Shown here: piece after piece, positions 1-9,697 of the stretch
Layout of the letters: each line of letters starts with the position of its first letter
Numbering within the stretch: position 1 is the first letter of the stretch
From: Nonomuraea zeae
Lineage (GTDB): Bacteria; Actinomycetota; Actinomycetes; Streptosporangiales; Streptosporangiaceae
Assembly: GCF_005889725.1 (NCBI RefSeq)
Contig: NZ_VCKX01000080.1
Span: 1 to 44,464, forward strand
Direction of reading: 5' to 3'
Length of the DNA stretch: 44,464 nucleotides
Notes under the pieces: generated by a model
The model's database searches: none
The model's input: only the letters and a program-made list of their open reading frames with translations
What the model was told of the DNA's origin: nothing
Program-made: the position numbers and the translations under genes

Positions 1-32
1 CTCGTGGGCTCGGAGATGTGTATAAGACACAG
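1..32 (+). other. Nextera (Tn5) sequencing-adapter remnant
   Basis: The first 32 bases match the Illumina Nextera read-2 adapter, including the 19-base Tn5 mosaic end (positions 14-32), with one mismatch at about position 28. This is library sequence, not genome. It fuses in frame to the 3' end of the kinase gene that follows on the minus strand, so the true C-terminus of that protein is unknown. Confidence 0.95.
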
Positions 33-1330
33 GAGCGGGTGGGGGCGGGCGAGGACGTGGTTTCCTGCGTGGGCTTGGGCGTGGACTTCCGCGTGGGTTT
101 GCCGGTGGGCTTGTGGGTGGGCTTGCGCGCGGTCGACGTCGTGGTCGGCCGCTGCGTGACCTGCGCGGACGGGCTGGGGGAGAGGGCGGCCAGCGAGGCC
201 GAGGTCGGATCGTCGGACCAGGGGGCGAGCCAGACGACACCTCCGACGAGGGCCGCCACGACGACGCCCGCCACACCGGCGGCTACGGGCACGCCGATCG
301 ACCCGGACCCGTTCGCCCTCGCCCCAGGCACTGCCCCAGGACCAGGCACCGGCCCCGGCCACTGACCGGGCACGGGCGCCCCGTGAGGGGGCCCACCGCG
401 GACCGGCATCGGCGGCGCCCCCTGCCCAATGCCGTGGGGAGCCCCTTGCCCAGCCCCGTGTCCTGCCCACTGCCCAGCCTCGTATCGCGCCCCTGGGCCG
501 GCACCCATCTGCGGGGCCTGCGGTGCTTGCGATGCCTGCGGTGCCGGACCCGCTCCCCCCAGCAGCCGCAGGAGCACGTCGCGCATCGACGGCCGGGCAC
601 GAGGATCCTTGGCCAGGCACGCGTACACGATCGACCGCAACGGATGCGGTAGATCCCCAAGCTGTGGCTCGTTGTGCAGGATGCGGTTGATGATCGCCGG
701 CAACGTGTCGTGCCCGAACGGCGGCGTCTCCGTACCGGCCCACACCATGACCGAGGCCCAGGCGAACACATCCGCCGCCGGCCCCACGGCCTCCCCGGCC
801 AGTTGCTCGGGGGCCATGTAAGCAGGCGTGCCGACGATGCTGCTCGTCACCGTGGCAGCCGCGTCCGCAGCCCTGGCGATGCCGAAGTCGATCACGCGGG
901 GCCCGCCGGGGCCGAGCAGGACGTTCGCGGGCTTGAAGTCCCGGTGCACGACCCCCGCCTGATGGATGGCGGCCAGCGCGGTGGCGGTGGCGACGGCCAG
1001 CCGCTGCAGGTCAGCTCCCGTGTGGCGGCCCGCCTGCTGCAGCGAGGGCCCCTCGACGTACTCGGTCACGATGTACGGCTGCCGCCCGAGCGACGCGTCC
1101 AGCACCTGTGCGATGCAGAACGGCTCCACCCGCCGAGCCGCCTCGATCTCCTTCGCGAACCGGTCGTCGAACCCCGCGCTGTCCCGCAGCACCTTGACCG
1201 CGACCGGCCGCCCGTCGGGCCCCTGCCCGAGATAGACGATCCCTTGGCCGCCCGCGCCGAGACGGCCGAGCAAGCGATATGCCCCTACCGTCGCCGGATC
1301 GTCCTCCCGCAGCGGTTCGACATGCGCCAT
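33..1330 (-). CDS. Serine/threonine protein kinase (Hanks type), 3' end missing
   Basis: This is a membrane-anchored eukaryotic-like Ser/Thr kinase that would phosphorylate cytosolic proteins in response to an envelope signal. The glycine-rich loop GAGGQG is at residues 25-30, VAVK with the ATP-binding lysine at 46, the catalytic loop HRDFKPAN at 129-136, and DFG at 148-150. After the kinase domain comes a Gly/Pro/Gln-rich linker with GAGQGAP-like repeats, one membrane helix near residues 344-368, and a Thr/Pro/Lys-rich extracytoplasmic stretch (KPT repeats). The frame is still open when it meets the adapter at 32, so any sensor domain is lost. The ATG at 1330 follows an AGGAG ribosome site. 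No PASTA repeats are visible, so it is a PknB relative but not typical PknB. Confidence 0.93.
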
Positions 1331-1464
1331 GAGAGAGTGACTCCTGAGACGGGTGCGACGGATCTTTACGTACGATAGCGACTCATTTCCGCATTTGTAG
1401 TGAAGTTACCTAGCCGTAGGAAACCTTCCGCCGCTCGCCCCGGCAGGCCGGAAAGGACGAGACC

Positions 1465-2193
1465 GTGCCCCTGACCACGGATGACGAGCTGGAAGAGTCC
1501 TCCGTCGTGGCCAACCGCCTCATGAACCGCGAACGCCGCCTCCCCAGCTACGACCGCGAGCTCGGCATCGACATCGTCGGTCGGCTCCGCGCCGCCGCCG
1601 CCCCGCACCGGCCGGCCCGCTGGCTGGACCTGTGCTGCGGCACGGCCAACGCCCTCAACGAGGCCACCACCCTGCTGGGTGACGACGCCGAGATCGTCGG
1701 CGTGGACCTGGTCGACTTCTTCGCCTGCCCGCCGAGACCGCCGCGCCTCAGCCTGTTCACCGGCTCGGTCACCACCTGGGCTCCCGAGCACGCGGGCTTC
1801 GACCTCATCACCTGCGTGCACGGCCTGCACTACGTGGGCGACAAGCTGGGCGTCCTGGCGAGGATCGCCGGCTGGCTCGCGGCAGGCGGCCTCTTCGTCG
1901 CGAACTTCGACGTCCGCAGCATCCGCCTGGAGAACGGCGGTCCGGCGGGCCGCCCCCTGACGGCCGCCCTGCGTGCCCAGGGCCTGGCGTACGACGGACG
2001 TACCCGCAGGATCAGCCGGGTGGGCGGGGGCGCCGTCGATCTCCCGTACCGCTATCTCGGCGCGAACGACCAGGCCGGGCCCAACTACACCGGACAGGAC
2101 GCGGTCGACTCCCACTACACGCGGACGGCCACAGAGCCACGCGCGGGGGCCGGAAAACCGATCGCGCGGCCGATCGGACACCCTCTAACCTGA
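1465..2193 (+). CDS. Class I SAM-dependent methyltransferase
   Basis: This is a predicted small-molecule methyltransferase; the substrate is not known. SAM motif I, LDLCCGTANAL, lies near residues 54-64, the acidic strand-2 end GVDLVDF follows, and the FDLITCVHGLHYV segment matches motif IV/post-IV of the fold. The likely start is GTG 1465, preceded by AAAGGA. The core ends at about GPNYTGQDAVDSHY; the last 24 residues are Arg/Ala/Pro-rich and may be an extension created by loss of the original stop. It diverges from the kinase gene across 134 bases. That gap contains a small inverted repeat, CCTA-GCCG-TAGG, near 1410-1423, which could be a regulatory site. Confidence 0.88.
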   Translation: MPLTTDDELEESSVVANRLMNRERRLPSYDRELGIDIVGRLRAAAAPHRPARWLDLCCGTANALNEATTLLGDDAEIVGVDLVDFFACPPRPPRLSLFTGSVTTWAPEHAGFDLITCVHGLHYVGDKLGVLARIAGWLAAGGLFVANFDVRSIRLENGGPAGRPLTAALRAQGLAYDGRTRRISRVGGGAVDLPYRYLGANDQAGPNYTGQDAVDSHYTRTATEPRAGAGKPIARPIGHPLT

Positions 2194-2225
2194 GCCGGTT
2201 GACCACGGACCCGAGGAGGCCCGCC

Positions 2226-2463
2226 ATGGACCGCGACGAGATGTCCTTTTGAGCCGACCAGCAAACGCCGCCGGGGGTTCCCTCTAGCGAGACGCACGTC
2301 AAGCGCGGCGACCGGCACGTCGGGCAGGACAAGGAGCTGATCGAGAAGCTCGGCGGCGACGACCCGTGCCCCTGCGGCTCTGGACGGCGCTTTCCGCCGC
2401 TGCTGCCGCCGAACCGGCCGGTACGACGACACCCTCGGCCACTACTACGTCCGCGACCGCTGA
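2226..2463 (+). pseudogene. SEC-C motif protein, disrupted
   Basis: A strong ribosome site (GAGGAGG) precedes ATG 2226 (MDRDEMSF), but an in-frame TGA follows at 2250. The same frame then continues as a credible protein (KELIEKLGGDDPCPCGSGRRF). One surplus T in the TTT run near 2389-2392 shifts the frame. In the next frame the sequence finishes the zinc-binding SEC-C motif and ends at 2463 (FRRCCRRTGRYDD, then HYYVRDR and stop). SEC-C motifs (CxC..C[CH]) bind zinc, as at the SecA C-terminus. At least two lesions separate the ATG from the motif, and both lie at short T runs, so sequencing or assembly error is possible; a real pseudogene is equally possible. Confidence 0.75.
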
Positions 2464-2505
2464 CCACCCACCCCCGGGCCGAACCCCCACAAGGGCTCAG
2501 CCCCG

Positions 2506-2621
2506 GTGGGCGTCGTCTTCGGGTGGGCGTCGCCTCCAGATGGACGTCGCCTCCGGACAGACGCCGTCTTCAGGCGGACCTGCCCCTGAGCGGACCTGCC
2601 CCCGAGTGGACGCCGCTCGGG
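2506..2621. repeat. Degenerate 17-bp tandem repeat
   Basis: Four consecutive 17-base units begin at 2506, 2523, 2540 and 2557 (first unit GTGGGCGTCGTCTTCGG). Three 16-base variants then begin at 2574, 2590 and 2606 (type GCGGACCTGCCCCTGA). The array fills much of the 270-base gap between the SEC-C pseudogene and the MFS gene. No gene start with a ribosome site lies inside it. It has no spacers, so it is not CRISPR. Confidence 0.75.
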
Positions 2622-2735
2622 GGTGGCCGGGGGACCGTCAGCCCGACCGGGCTGCGGCAGATTGTCGGTGGGGCCTGGCAAGGTAGCCACGGATCACCCC
2701 ACCACCCAGCCAGTCGGCGGAAGGCGGCCCGGCCT

Positions 2736-4154
<1,419 letters not shown>

Positions 4155-4329
4155 GCCGGTGAGCGCCCCCGCGCCAGGGGTCCAAAGCGTCCGGATATCC
4201 CGGCCCTCGGGAAGGTTTTGGGCTTTTGTGGCATTGGCGTGGCCCGTGCGAGGGAAGTGCCGTTTTATGGCAGATCTTTCCTTTCTGGGACGCAATGATC
4301 TTGATGGCGGTCCCTGAAGGAGATCGGCC

Positions 4330-4351
4330 CTTCACGGGTCCGTCCGTGAAG
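4330..4351. promoter_or_regulatory. Inverted repeat before the DUF7144 gene
   Basis: CTTCACGG at 4330-4337 and CCGTGAAG at 4344-4351 form perfect 8-base arms with a 6-base loop. It ends directly before the ribosome site AAGGAGG of the gene at 4371. It could be an operator or an mRNA hairpin that modulates ribosome access. The rest of the 216-base gap (T-rich around 4200-4290) shows no gene. Confidence 0.5.
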
Positions 4352-4370
4352 TGAAGGAGGGGGTTCGAGC

Positions 4371-4778
4371 ATGGCTTATCAGACCAAGCACGTGACGGGC
4401 TGGGTCGGCTGGGTGTGGTTCGCCGGCCTGCTCATGATCATGTCCGGCGTGTTCAACGTCATCAGCGGCCTGTACGCGGTTCTCAACAGCGACATATACG
4501 TCCGGATGCCGAACCGGCTGCTGTTCTTCGACGTGGGGGGATGGGGCTGGGCCCATCTGGTGTTCGGCATCGTGCTGTTCGTCGCCGGATTCGCGGTGAG
4601 CGTCGGCCAGGCCTGGGCCAGGGTGGTCGCGGTCATCCTGGTGATGCTCAACGCGATGACGCAGCTCACCTGGATCTCGGTCAACCCGTGGTGGTCGCTG
4701 GCGGTCATCGCCGTCGACGTGCTCATCCTGTACGCCCTGATCGTCCACGGACGGGAGGCCAAGGTTCTCAGCAGCTGA
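4371..4778 (+). CDS. DUF7144 family four-helix membrane protein
   Basis: This 135-residue integral membrane protein has four predicted helices (roughly residues 14-36, 60-82, 86-106 and 108-128). It opens with a GWVGWVWFAGLLMIMSGVFN segment typical of the small actinobacterial DUF7144 proteins. Its function is unknown. The ATG at 4371 has a strong AAGGAGGGGG ribosome site. It stands alone, convergent with the NmrA-like gene, separated by 50 bases. Confidence 0.88.
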   Translation: MAYQTKHVTGWVGWVWFAGLLMIMSGVFNVISGLYAVLNSDIYVRMPNRLLFFDVGGWGWAHLVFGIVLFVAGFAVSVGQAWARVVAVILVMLNAMTQLTWISVNPWWSLAVIAVDVLILYALIVHGREAKVLSS

Positions 4779-4828
4779 TCGACAAATCGCGACAAGCCCG
4801 CGCCCTCGGAGGACGACACGGGAGCGGG

Positions 4829-5662
4829 TCAGGGAGTCCAGACGCCGCTGGCGGCCGTGGCCCTGACGTAGTCGGTGAAGTCGCGCGGCTCGCGGCCCAG
4901 GACGCGTCGCACGCCGTCGGACAGGTGGGCGTTGTGCCCGTCCCTGATCCAGCCGAACAACGTGTTCAGCAGCTCCACGTGCTCGCCCTCCTCCCCGCGC
5001 CCGGCCAGGTGGGCGGCGTACTCGTCCGGGGAGACGGGGAGGTAGGCGATGTCGCGCCCGCTGGCGCGAGCGATCTCGGCCACCGCCGTGCCGAAGGACA
5101 GCAGCCGTGGCCCCGACAGCTCGTAGATCTGCTCCGCGTGGCCGGGCTCGACGAGCGTGGCCACCGCGACGTCGGCGATGTCCTCGGCGTCGATGAACGG
5201 CTCGACCCCGTCACCGGTGGGCAGCACGACCTCGCCCGCCATGATGGGGTCGGACAGGAGCGGGTCCTCGCTGAAGTTCTGGCCGAACCAGGTGGGCCGG
5301 AGGATCGTCCACCCCGCGCCGGACTCCTGGACGGCGCGCTCGCTGGCGAGGGACTCCTCTCCGCCGGAGGTCGCCCAGTCGCGGGACGACAGCAGCACCA
5401 GCCGCCGCACTCCATGGGCCGAGGCGACCTCGCCGAACGCGCGCAACTGGGCCGGCGCGTCGGCGCCCTGGGAGTCGATCAGGAAGGCGGCCGACGCCCC
5501 GCTGACGGCCGGGGCCCACGTGGCGGGGTCGTACCAGTCGAAGCGCGTCGGGCCCCTGCGCGAGGCCGGGCGGACGTCCAGGCCGCGCTCCCGCAGCCTG
5601 GTGGTGATCCGCCGGCCGACCTTGCCCGTCGCGCCCACCACCACGATCGGCTCCGCCGTCAT
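4829..5662 (-). CDS. NmrA-like NAD(P)-binding oxidoreductase
   Basis: This is an atypical short-chain dehydrogenase of the NmrA/quinone-reductase-like branch. The Rossmann dinucleotide motif VVVGATGKVGRR starts at residue 6, and LVLLSSRD and ILRPTWFGQNF are the usual strand 5/6 segments. The classical YxxxK catalytic pair is not evident, as in many NmrA members that sense rather than reduce. ATG 5662 has a GAGGAG ribosome site; an upstream extension of 35 codons has none. It lies downstream of the Pr6Pr gene on the same strand but 192 bases away, so it probably has its own promoter. Confidence 0.9.
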   Translation of the reverse strand: MTAEPIVVVGATGKVGRRITTRLRERGLDVRPASRRGPTRFDWYDPATWAPAVSGASAAFLIDSQGADAPAQLRAFGEVASAHGVRRLVLLSSRDWATSGGEESLASERAVQESGAGWTILRPTWFGQNFSEDPLLSDPIMAGEVVLPTGDGVEPFIDAEDIADVAVATLVEPGHAEQIYELSGPRLLSFGTAVAEIARASGRDIAYLPVSPDEYAAHLAGRGEEGEHVELLNTLFGWIRDGHNAHLSDGVRRVLGREPRDFTDYVRATAASGVWTP

Positions 5663-5757
5663 CCGCCGCTCCTCATCCGTGTGCCGCGTCCAAGAGTCCG
5701 TACCGTATGAGCCGGACTCGACTCCGTAACCCATCGCCGGTCCCGTCCAGGGCTGGC

Positions 5758-5804
5758 AAGCCCCCATGCCGGGAAGCCCCCATGCCGGGAAGCCCGGCGC
5801 CGGG
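5758..5804. repeat. 16-bp direct repeat plus GC palindrome
   Basis: AAGCCCCCATGCCGGG occurs twice back to back (5758, 5774) and is followed by AAG and the perfect palindrome CCCGGCGCCGGG at about 5793-5804. It sits between two minus-strand genes, so it could form a terminator-like hairpin for the upstream Pr6Pr gene. It has no T-tract. The remainder of the 5663-5854 gap holds no recognised gene. Confidence 0.6.
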
Positions 5805-5854
5805 GGCCTGGCGCCCGTATGCCGACCGTACCGCGCCGATCGCCGGCGTGATCC

Positions 5855-6517
5855 TCAGCCGGAAGAGGCGGTCGCCGGGGCCGCGGCGCGGGGGCGCAGG
5901 GACGCCAGGCGGTCCAGGCCGATGACCAGCGCGCCCAGCGCGGCGAAGCCGAGGCCGAGCAGGACGAGCCACAGCGCGACCCACCCGTAGCCGTGCTCGG
6001 TCGGGTCGAGGAAGAAGTACGGGTACCGGTTCGGGACCTCGGGGAACGCGATCGCCCGCGCCACGGAGGACAACCCGTACCCGAGGGGAAAGCACAGCCA
6101 TAACGGCAGATCGCGCCAGCGCACCACGCGGTGCGGCCCGAACGCGAGCCAGTCCACCAGCGCCATCACCGGCACCACGTAGTGGAGCAGGAAGGTCGAT
6201 CGATTGGCGAGCAGGGCCGCCGGATCGCCGTCCAGCAGGCCGGGCAGCGGATTCTCGCCATGGTTGGTCACGAAATGCGCGACCAGCCCCGTGATCAGGA
6301 TCCACAGGGTGACCGCTCCGCGCAGGCGTGGCGCGGCGGGGTCGGTCGTGCCGCGCCGGACCATCCAGTACAGGACGCCCGCGTAGTAACCGAGCACGAT
6401 GATGTTGCTCTGGCTCGTGTAGAAGACGATGCGATGGCTGCCGGTGAGCAGTCCCAGCACGCCGACGGCGACCATGGCGGCCCGCCACCAGAGCTGGGGC
6501 CGCGTGTAGACGTTCAT
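5855..6517 (-). CDS. Pr6Pr (FAR-17a/AIG1-like) membrane protein
   Basis: This 220-residue protein has about six hydrophobic segments. It carries family hallmarks: FYTSQSNIIVLGYYAGVLYW (residues about 32-51), VTNHGENP (about 84), and a late YPYFFLDPTEHGYGW block with conserved aromatic residues. Eukaryotic AIG1/ADTRP relatives are membrane threonine hydrolases of lipid esters. The aligned Asn/Thr region and later His suggest that fold, but activity here is an inference. The start has an excellent GGAGGAG site. It follows the LysR gene by 44 bases on the same strand and may be co-transcribed with it. Confidence 0.88.
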   Translation of the reverse strand: MNVYTRPQLWWRAAMVAVGVLGLLTGSHRIVFYTSQSNIIVLGYYAGVLYWMVRRGTTDPAAPRLRGAVTLWILITGLVAHFVTNHGENPLPGLLDGDPAALLANRSTFLLHYVVPVMALVDWLAFGPHRVVRWRDLPLWLCFPLGYGLSSVARAIAFPEVPNRYPYFFLDPTEHGYGWVALWLVLLGLGFAALGALVIGLDRLASLRPRAAAPATASSG

Positions 6518-6561
6518 CGCTCTCCTCCACCATGCACATCGCTCGCTAGAAGGACCTTAAA

Positions 6562-7473
6562 TCAGCCGCGCAGGCCGGGCGTGTGCTCCTTCAGCATTGT
6601 CAGGAAGGCCGTCGCCGGCCGGCTCTGGTATCCGCGCCGCCGGCGGACGGCGACCACGGGCAGGCCCGCGTCCAGGCTCTCGACCTCGATCGCCCGCAGG
6701 CTGCCGATGCGCAGCTCCTCGCGGACGCTGCTGGCAGGCATGAGCGCGACGCCGAGACCGGCCTCGACCAGCCTCTTCTGCGCGGTGAGGCTGTCGATCC
6801 GGGTGATCGCGGGACCGCCCGCGGGCAGCTCGCGTTCGAGCAGGAGACTGAGGGAGCCGGACTGGCCCCGCTGGTGCGGGAAGGCGAGCCACCGCTCGTC
6901 CCGCAGCGCACGCAGGTCCGGCAGGCGGCGGGCGGAGACCGGGTGCGCGGCGGGCACCACGACCAGGAGCCGCTCGGTGCCGAGCGGGATCGACTCCAGC
7001 TTGGGGTCGTCGTCGGGGAAGTAGCGAAGGCCCAGGGATGCCTCGCCGCCGCGCACGAGCGCGCTCACCTCACGGCTCGTCGCGGTCCGCAGCTCGACGG
7101 AGACCTCCGGGAGCTCCGACTCGAACCTGCGCAGCGCGCCGACGAGATGCGAGTCGGCCAGGGTGCCGACGATGGCGACGCTGAGCGTCCGCGCGCCGCC
7201 GGGCTCGTTCGACAGGTCTCGTACGGCCCGCTCGCCGTCGCGGATCGTCGCGAGGACGGCCTCCGCGTACGGCAGGAGCGTCCGGCCCGCCTCGGTCAGC
7301 GTCACCCGGCGTCCGGCCCGCTCGAACAGCGGCGCGCCCAGCGACCGCTCCAGCTCGCGGATCCGGCGGCTGATCGCGGGCTGGGACCGGTTCAGTCTCC
7401 TGGACGCCTCCGTGAACCCGCCCAGCTGGGCGATGCAGACGAACGCCTCGACCTCCTCGACCGTCACATCCAT
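6562..7473 (-). CDS. LysR family transcriptional regulator
   Basis: This is a full-length 303-residue LysR regulator. The N-terminal winged helix covers residues 4-63 (VEAFVCIAQLGGFTEASRRL, then SQPAISRRIRELERSLG and LFER), followed by a periplasmic-binding-fold effector domain. It is divergent from the PEP-mutase-like gene at 7573, the usual arrangement for a LysR regulator and its target. The 99-base gap contains ATGCAT and other A/T patches, unusual for this GC-rich sequence, where a T-N11-A box could lie. The effector is unknown. Confidence 0.93.
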   Translation of the reverse strand: MDVTVEEVEAFVCIAQLGGFTEASRRLNRSQPAISRRIRELERSLGAPLFERAGRRVTLTEAGRTLLPYAEAVLATIRDGERAVRDLSNEPGGARTLSVAIVGTLADSHLVGALRRFESELPEVSVELRTATSREVSALVRGGEASLGLRYFPDDDPKLESIPLGTERLLVVVPAAHPVSARRLPDLRALRDERWLAFPHQRGQSGSLSLLLERELPAGGPAITRIDSLTAQKRLVEAGLGVALMPASSVREELRIGSLRAIEVESLDAGLPVVAVRRRRGYQSRPATAFLTMLKEHTPGLRG

Positions 7474-7572
7474 CAGTATTCCTGATGCGGCTCATCCCAT
7501 CTATGCATTTGACTGATTACCGAGAGTGCGGCCAAGGTCGAGGGGACATCACGCCGACGAGCGGAGCGCATC

Positions 7573-8403
7573 ATGACGGATCAGCCGGCCAAGGCGGCTC
7601 GCTTCCGCGCCCTTCACGAGCGGCCGGAGCCCTTCCTGCTGCCCAACCCCTGGGACGCGGGCACGGCACGGCTGCTGGCCGGCCTCGGTTTCGAGGCCCT
7701 CGCCACCACCAGTCTCGGCGTCGCCAACGTCCTCGGCCGCACGCGGGCCGGCCGGCAGGACGTCCTCGACAACTGCCGCGTCATCAGCGAGGCGACGGAG
7801 CTCCCCGTCAACGCCGATCTGGAGAACGGCTTCGCCCACGAGCCCGCGGAAGCGGCCAAGATGATCGAGGACGCCTGCGCGTGCGGCGTGGCCGGGGCGT
7901 CCATCGAGGACGCCTCCGGCGACCCCCGCACGCCGATCTACGACTTCGGGCTCGCGGTCGAGCGGGTGCACGCCGCCGTCGAGGCGACGCGCGGGCTGCC
8001 CGTCCCGCTCGTGCTGACCGCCAGGGCCGAGAACCTCCTGTACGGCGTGGCCGGCCTCGACGACACCATCAGGCGGCTGCAGGCGTTCGAGGCCGCAGGC
8101 GCGGACGTCCTGTACGCCCCCGGGCTGCGCACCCTCGACCAGATGCGCGCGGTCGTCTCGTCCGTCGGCAGGCCGGTCAACGTCGTGATGGGCTTCGCGG
8201 ACCCGGCGATCACGCTGGAGCAGCTGGCCGAGATCGGCGTGCGCCGGGTGAGCATCGGAGGCGCGCTGTCCCGGCTGGCGCTGCGCTCGTTCCTGGACGG
8301 CGCCCGGCAGATGCGGGCGGGCCGGTTCGGGTTCGTCACAGAGATGGCCGCGCTCGCCGAGCTCCATGAGGCATTCGAGCCCGGTGGCGCCACACCCCGG
8401 TAG
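7573..8403 (+). CDS. Isocitrate lyase / PEP mutase family enzyme
   Basis: This 276-residue TIM-barrel protein belongs to the ICL/PEPM superfamily, whose members cleave or form C-C or P-C bonds next to a carboxylate using Mg2+. Recognisable parts are LLPNPWDAGTARLLAGLGF (residues about 18-36), the metal-binding acidic segment NADLENGF (about 76-83), SIEDAS (about 115) and LTARAEN (about 153). The KKCGH signature of true isocitrate lyase is absent, so the enzyme is of the general carboxyvinyl-phosphonate-mutase-like type with unknown substrate. GGAG lies just before the ATG. It is probably controlled by the divergent LysR gene. Confidence 0.9.
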   Translation: MTDQPAKAARFRALHERPEPFLLPNPWDAGTARLLAGLGFEALATTSLGVANVLGRTRAGRQDVLDNCRVISEATELPVNADLENGFAHEPAEAAKMIEDACACGVAGASIEDASGDPRTPIYDFGLAVERVHAAVEATRGLPVPLVLTARAENLLYGVAGLDDTIRRLQAFEAAGADVLYAPGLRTLDQMRAVVSSVGRPVNVVMGFADPAITLEQLAEIGVRRVSIGGALSRLALRSFLDGARQMRAGRFGFVTEMAALAELHEAFEPGGATPR

Positions 8404-8452
8404 ATCCGGTGGCGCCACGCCACACCCCGCTGGATATGCGGTGCCACACCCC
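8381..8452. repeat. Degenerate 25-30 bp tandem repeat at a gene end
   Basis: The motif CCGGTGGCGCCACACCCCGG and its variants recur about 2.7 times, at 8381, at 8406 and in partial form at 8434. The repeat starts inside the last codons of the PEP-mutase-like gene (GGATPR) and runs into the convergent gap. The copies suggest that the gene's 3' end has been duplicated. Confidence 0.7.
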
Positions 8453-8463
8453 TATATATAGGG
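8450..8463. promoter_or_regulatory. Perfect A/T-core palindrome CCCTATATATAGGG
   Basis: This 14-base self-complementary sequence has eight consecutive A/T bases and lies in the 67-base gap between two convergent genes. Such an A/T run is rare in this sequence. It is too compact for a normal terminator hairpin. A protein-binding site or a bidirectional end signal are both possible. Confidence 0.5.
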
Positions 8464-8470
8464 AGCGGCC

Positions 8471-9697
8471 TCAAAGCGGCAGGGGCCGGTCGTCGAAGCG
8501 GTCCCGGTCGCGCGGCAGCGAGGCCGTCACGACCAGCCCGCCGCCCTCACGCGGCCGCGCCCGGACGGTGCCGCCGTGCGCGATCGCCACCGACTGCACG
8601 ATCGACAGGCCGAGGCCCGCGCTGCTGGCCGTGACCACGCGTACGGCCGCGTGCCGGTGGAAGGGCTTGAAGAGCATCGGGACGTCGTACGGCGGCACGA
8701 CCGGCCCGGTGTTGCTGACCTCCACCTCGACCTTCCCCTCCGACACGGTACGGCTGACGACCCGCACCCACCCGGTGCCGTCGTCGAGGTTGTAGCGGAT
8801 GCCGTTCTCCACCAGGTTGTGCACCAGCCGTTCGAGCAGCAGCGCGTCCCCGGTGGTCGGCGCCGGCTCGGCGACCTCGTACACGGTGGTCTTCCCGGCG
8901 TCCGCGTGCGCGACCACGTGGGTCACCACGTCGGCCAGGTCCACCGGCGACCGGTCCGCGATCTCCTGCTCGGACCTGGCCAGCAGCAGCAGGCCGGAGA
9001 TGAGGCGTTCGTGGCGGGCGTTGATGTCCAGCAGGCTCTCGCCCAGCTCCTTGACGTCGGGGGAGGCGGAGCGGCGGTGCATGGCCAGCTCGACCAGCGC
9101 CCGGTTCAGCGTCAGCGGCGTGCGCAGCTCGTGGGAGGCGTTGGCGACGAACCTGCGCTGCCCGTCGAAGGAGTGGTCGAGCCGCTCGACCATGGTGTCG
9201 AAGGTGTCGGCCAGCTCCTTGACCTCGTCCCGGGGCCCGTCCAGCGCGATCCGCTCGTGCAGCCCGCGGTCGGCCATGGGCGCGGCGGCGATCTTGCGGG
9301 CCGTGGCGGTCACCTGGTGCAGGGGAGCGAGCACCCGGCCCGCGACCACCCAGCCGAGCCCCGACGCCGCGCCGCCGACCACGACGAGCGCGATCACGCC
9401 CTGAGTGATCAGCGAGGTGCGGGCGCCGCTGCGCAACGCCAGCTCCTGCTGCCGCATCCACTCCATCGCGTCGTCGCCCGTGAGCGTCACGCCGTCGACC
9501 TTGAAGATCATCTGCTTGGTCTTGCCGGGCTCCGCGCCGAAGCGTTGCTCGAAGGTGTCCGTCAGCTGCTGGTTGAACAGGACGTAGGTGACGCCGAGCA
9601 GCGTCAGCCCCGCCAGGAAGAAGACGGCCCCGTACACGAGCGTGAGCCGCAGCCGCAACGTGGGCTGCGGGCGCACCCCCGCGAACCGGCTCTTCAT
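8471..9697 (-). CDS. Sensor histidine kinase (EnvZ/OmpR-type partner)
   Basis: This 408-residue membrane kinase has two helices (about residues 20-42 and 97-120) flanking a short extracytoplasmic loop. A HAMP segment follows, then the H-box FVANASHELRTPLT with the phosphorylated His near 186. The N-box HNLVENGIRYN is near 295 and the G2 box SAGLGLSIVQS is near the C-terminus. ATG 9697 overlaps the response-regulator stop in ATGA, so the pair is translationally coupled. Its position opposite the MacB-type exporter suggests that it senses a membrane or peptide stress handled by that exporter. Confidence 0.94.
   Translation of the reverse strand: MKSRFAGVRPQPTLRLRLTLVYGAVFFLAGLTLLGVTYVLFNQQLTDTFEQRFGAEPGKTKQMIFKVDGVTLTGDDAMEWMRQQELALRSGARTSLITQGVIALVVVGGAASGLGWVVAGRVLAPLHQVTATARKIAAAPMADRGLHERIALDGPRDEVKELADTFDTMVERLDHSFDGQRRFVANASHELRTPLTLNRALVELAMHRRSASPDVKELGESLLDINARHERLISGLLLLARSEQEIADRSPVDLADVVTHVVAHADAGKTTVYEVAEPAPTTGDALLLERLVHNLVENGIRYNLDDGTGWVRVVSRTVSEGKVEVEVSNTGPVVPPYDVPMLFKPFHRHAAVRVVTASSAGLGLSIVQSVAIAHGGTVRARPREGGGLVVTASLPRDRDRFDDRPLPL

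Noticed and set aside
14..32. Tn5/IS50 mosaic end as evidence of a transposon
   Set aside because: It is followed outward by the rest of the Nextera primer, which marks library adapter, and there is no transposase gene.
2250..2252. TGA inside the SEC-C gene read as selenocysteine
   Set aside because: There is no SECIS-like hairpin directly after it, no known seleno-SEC-C protein, and a second frame lesion follows. Decay or error is simpler.
8381..8452. Short regular repeats considered as a CRISPR array
   Set aside because: The units are degenerate, directly adjacent, lack unique spacers and begin inside a coding sequence. No cas gene is present.
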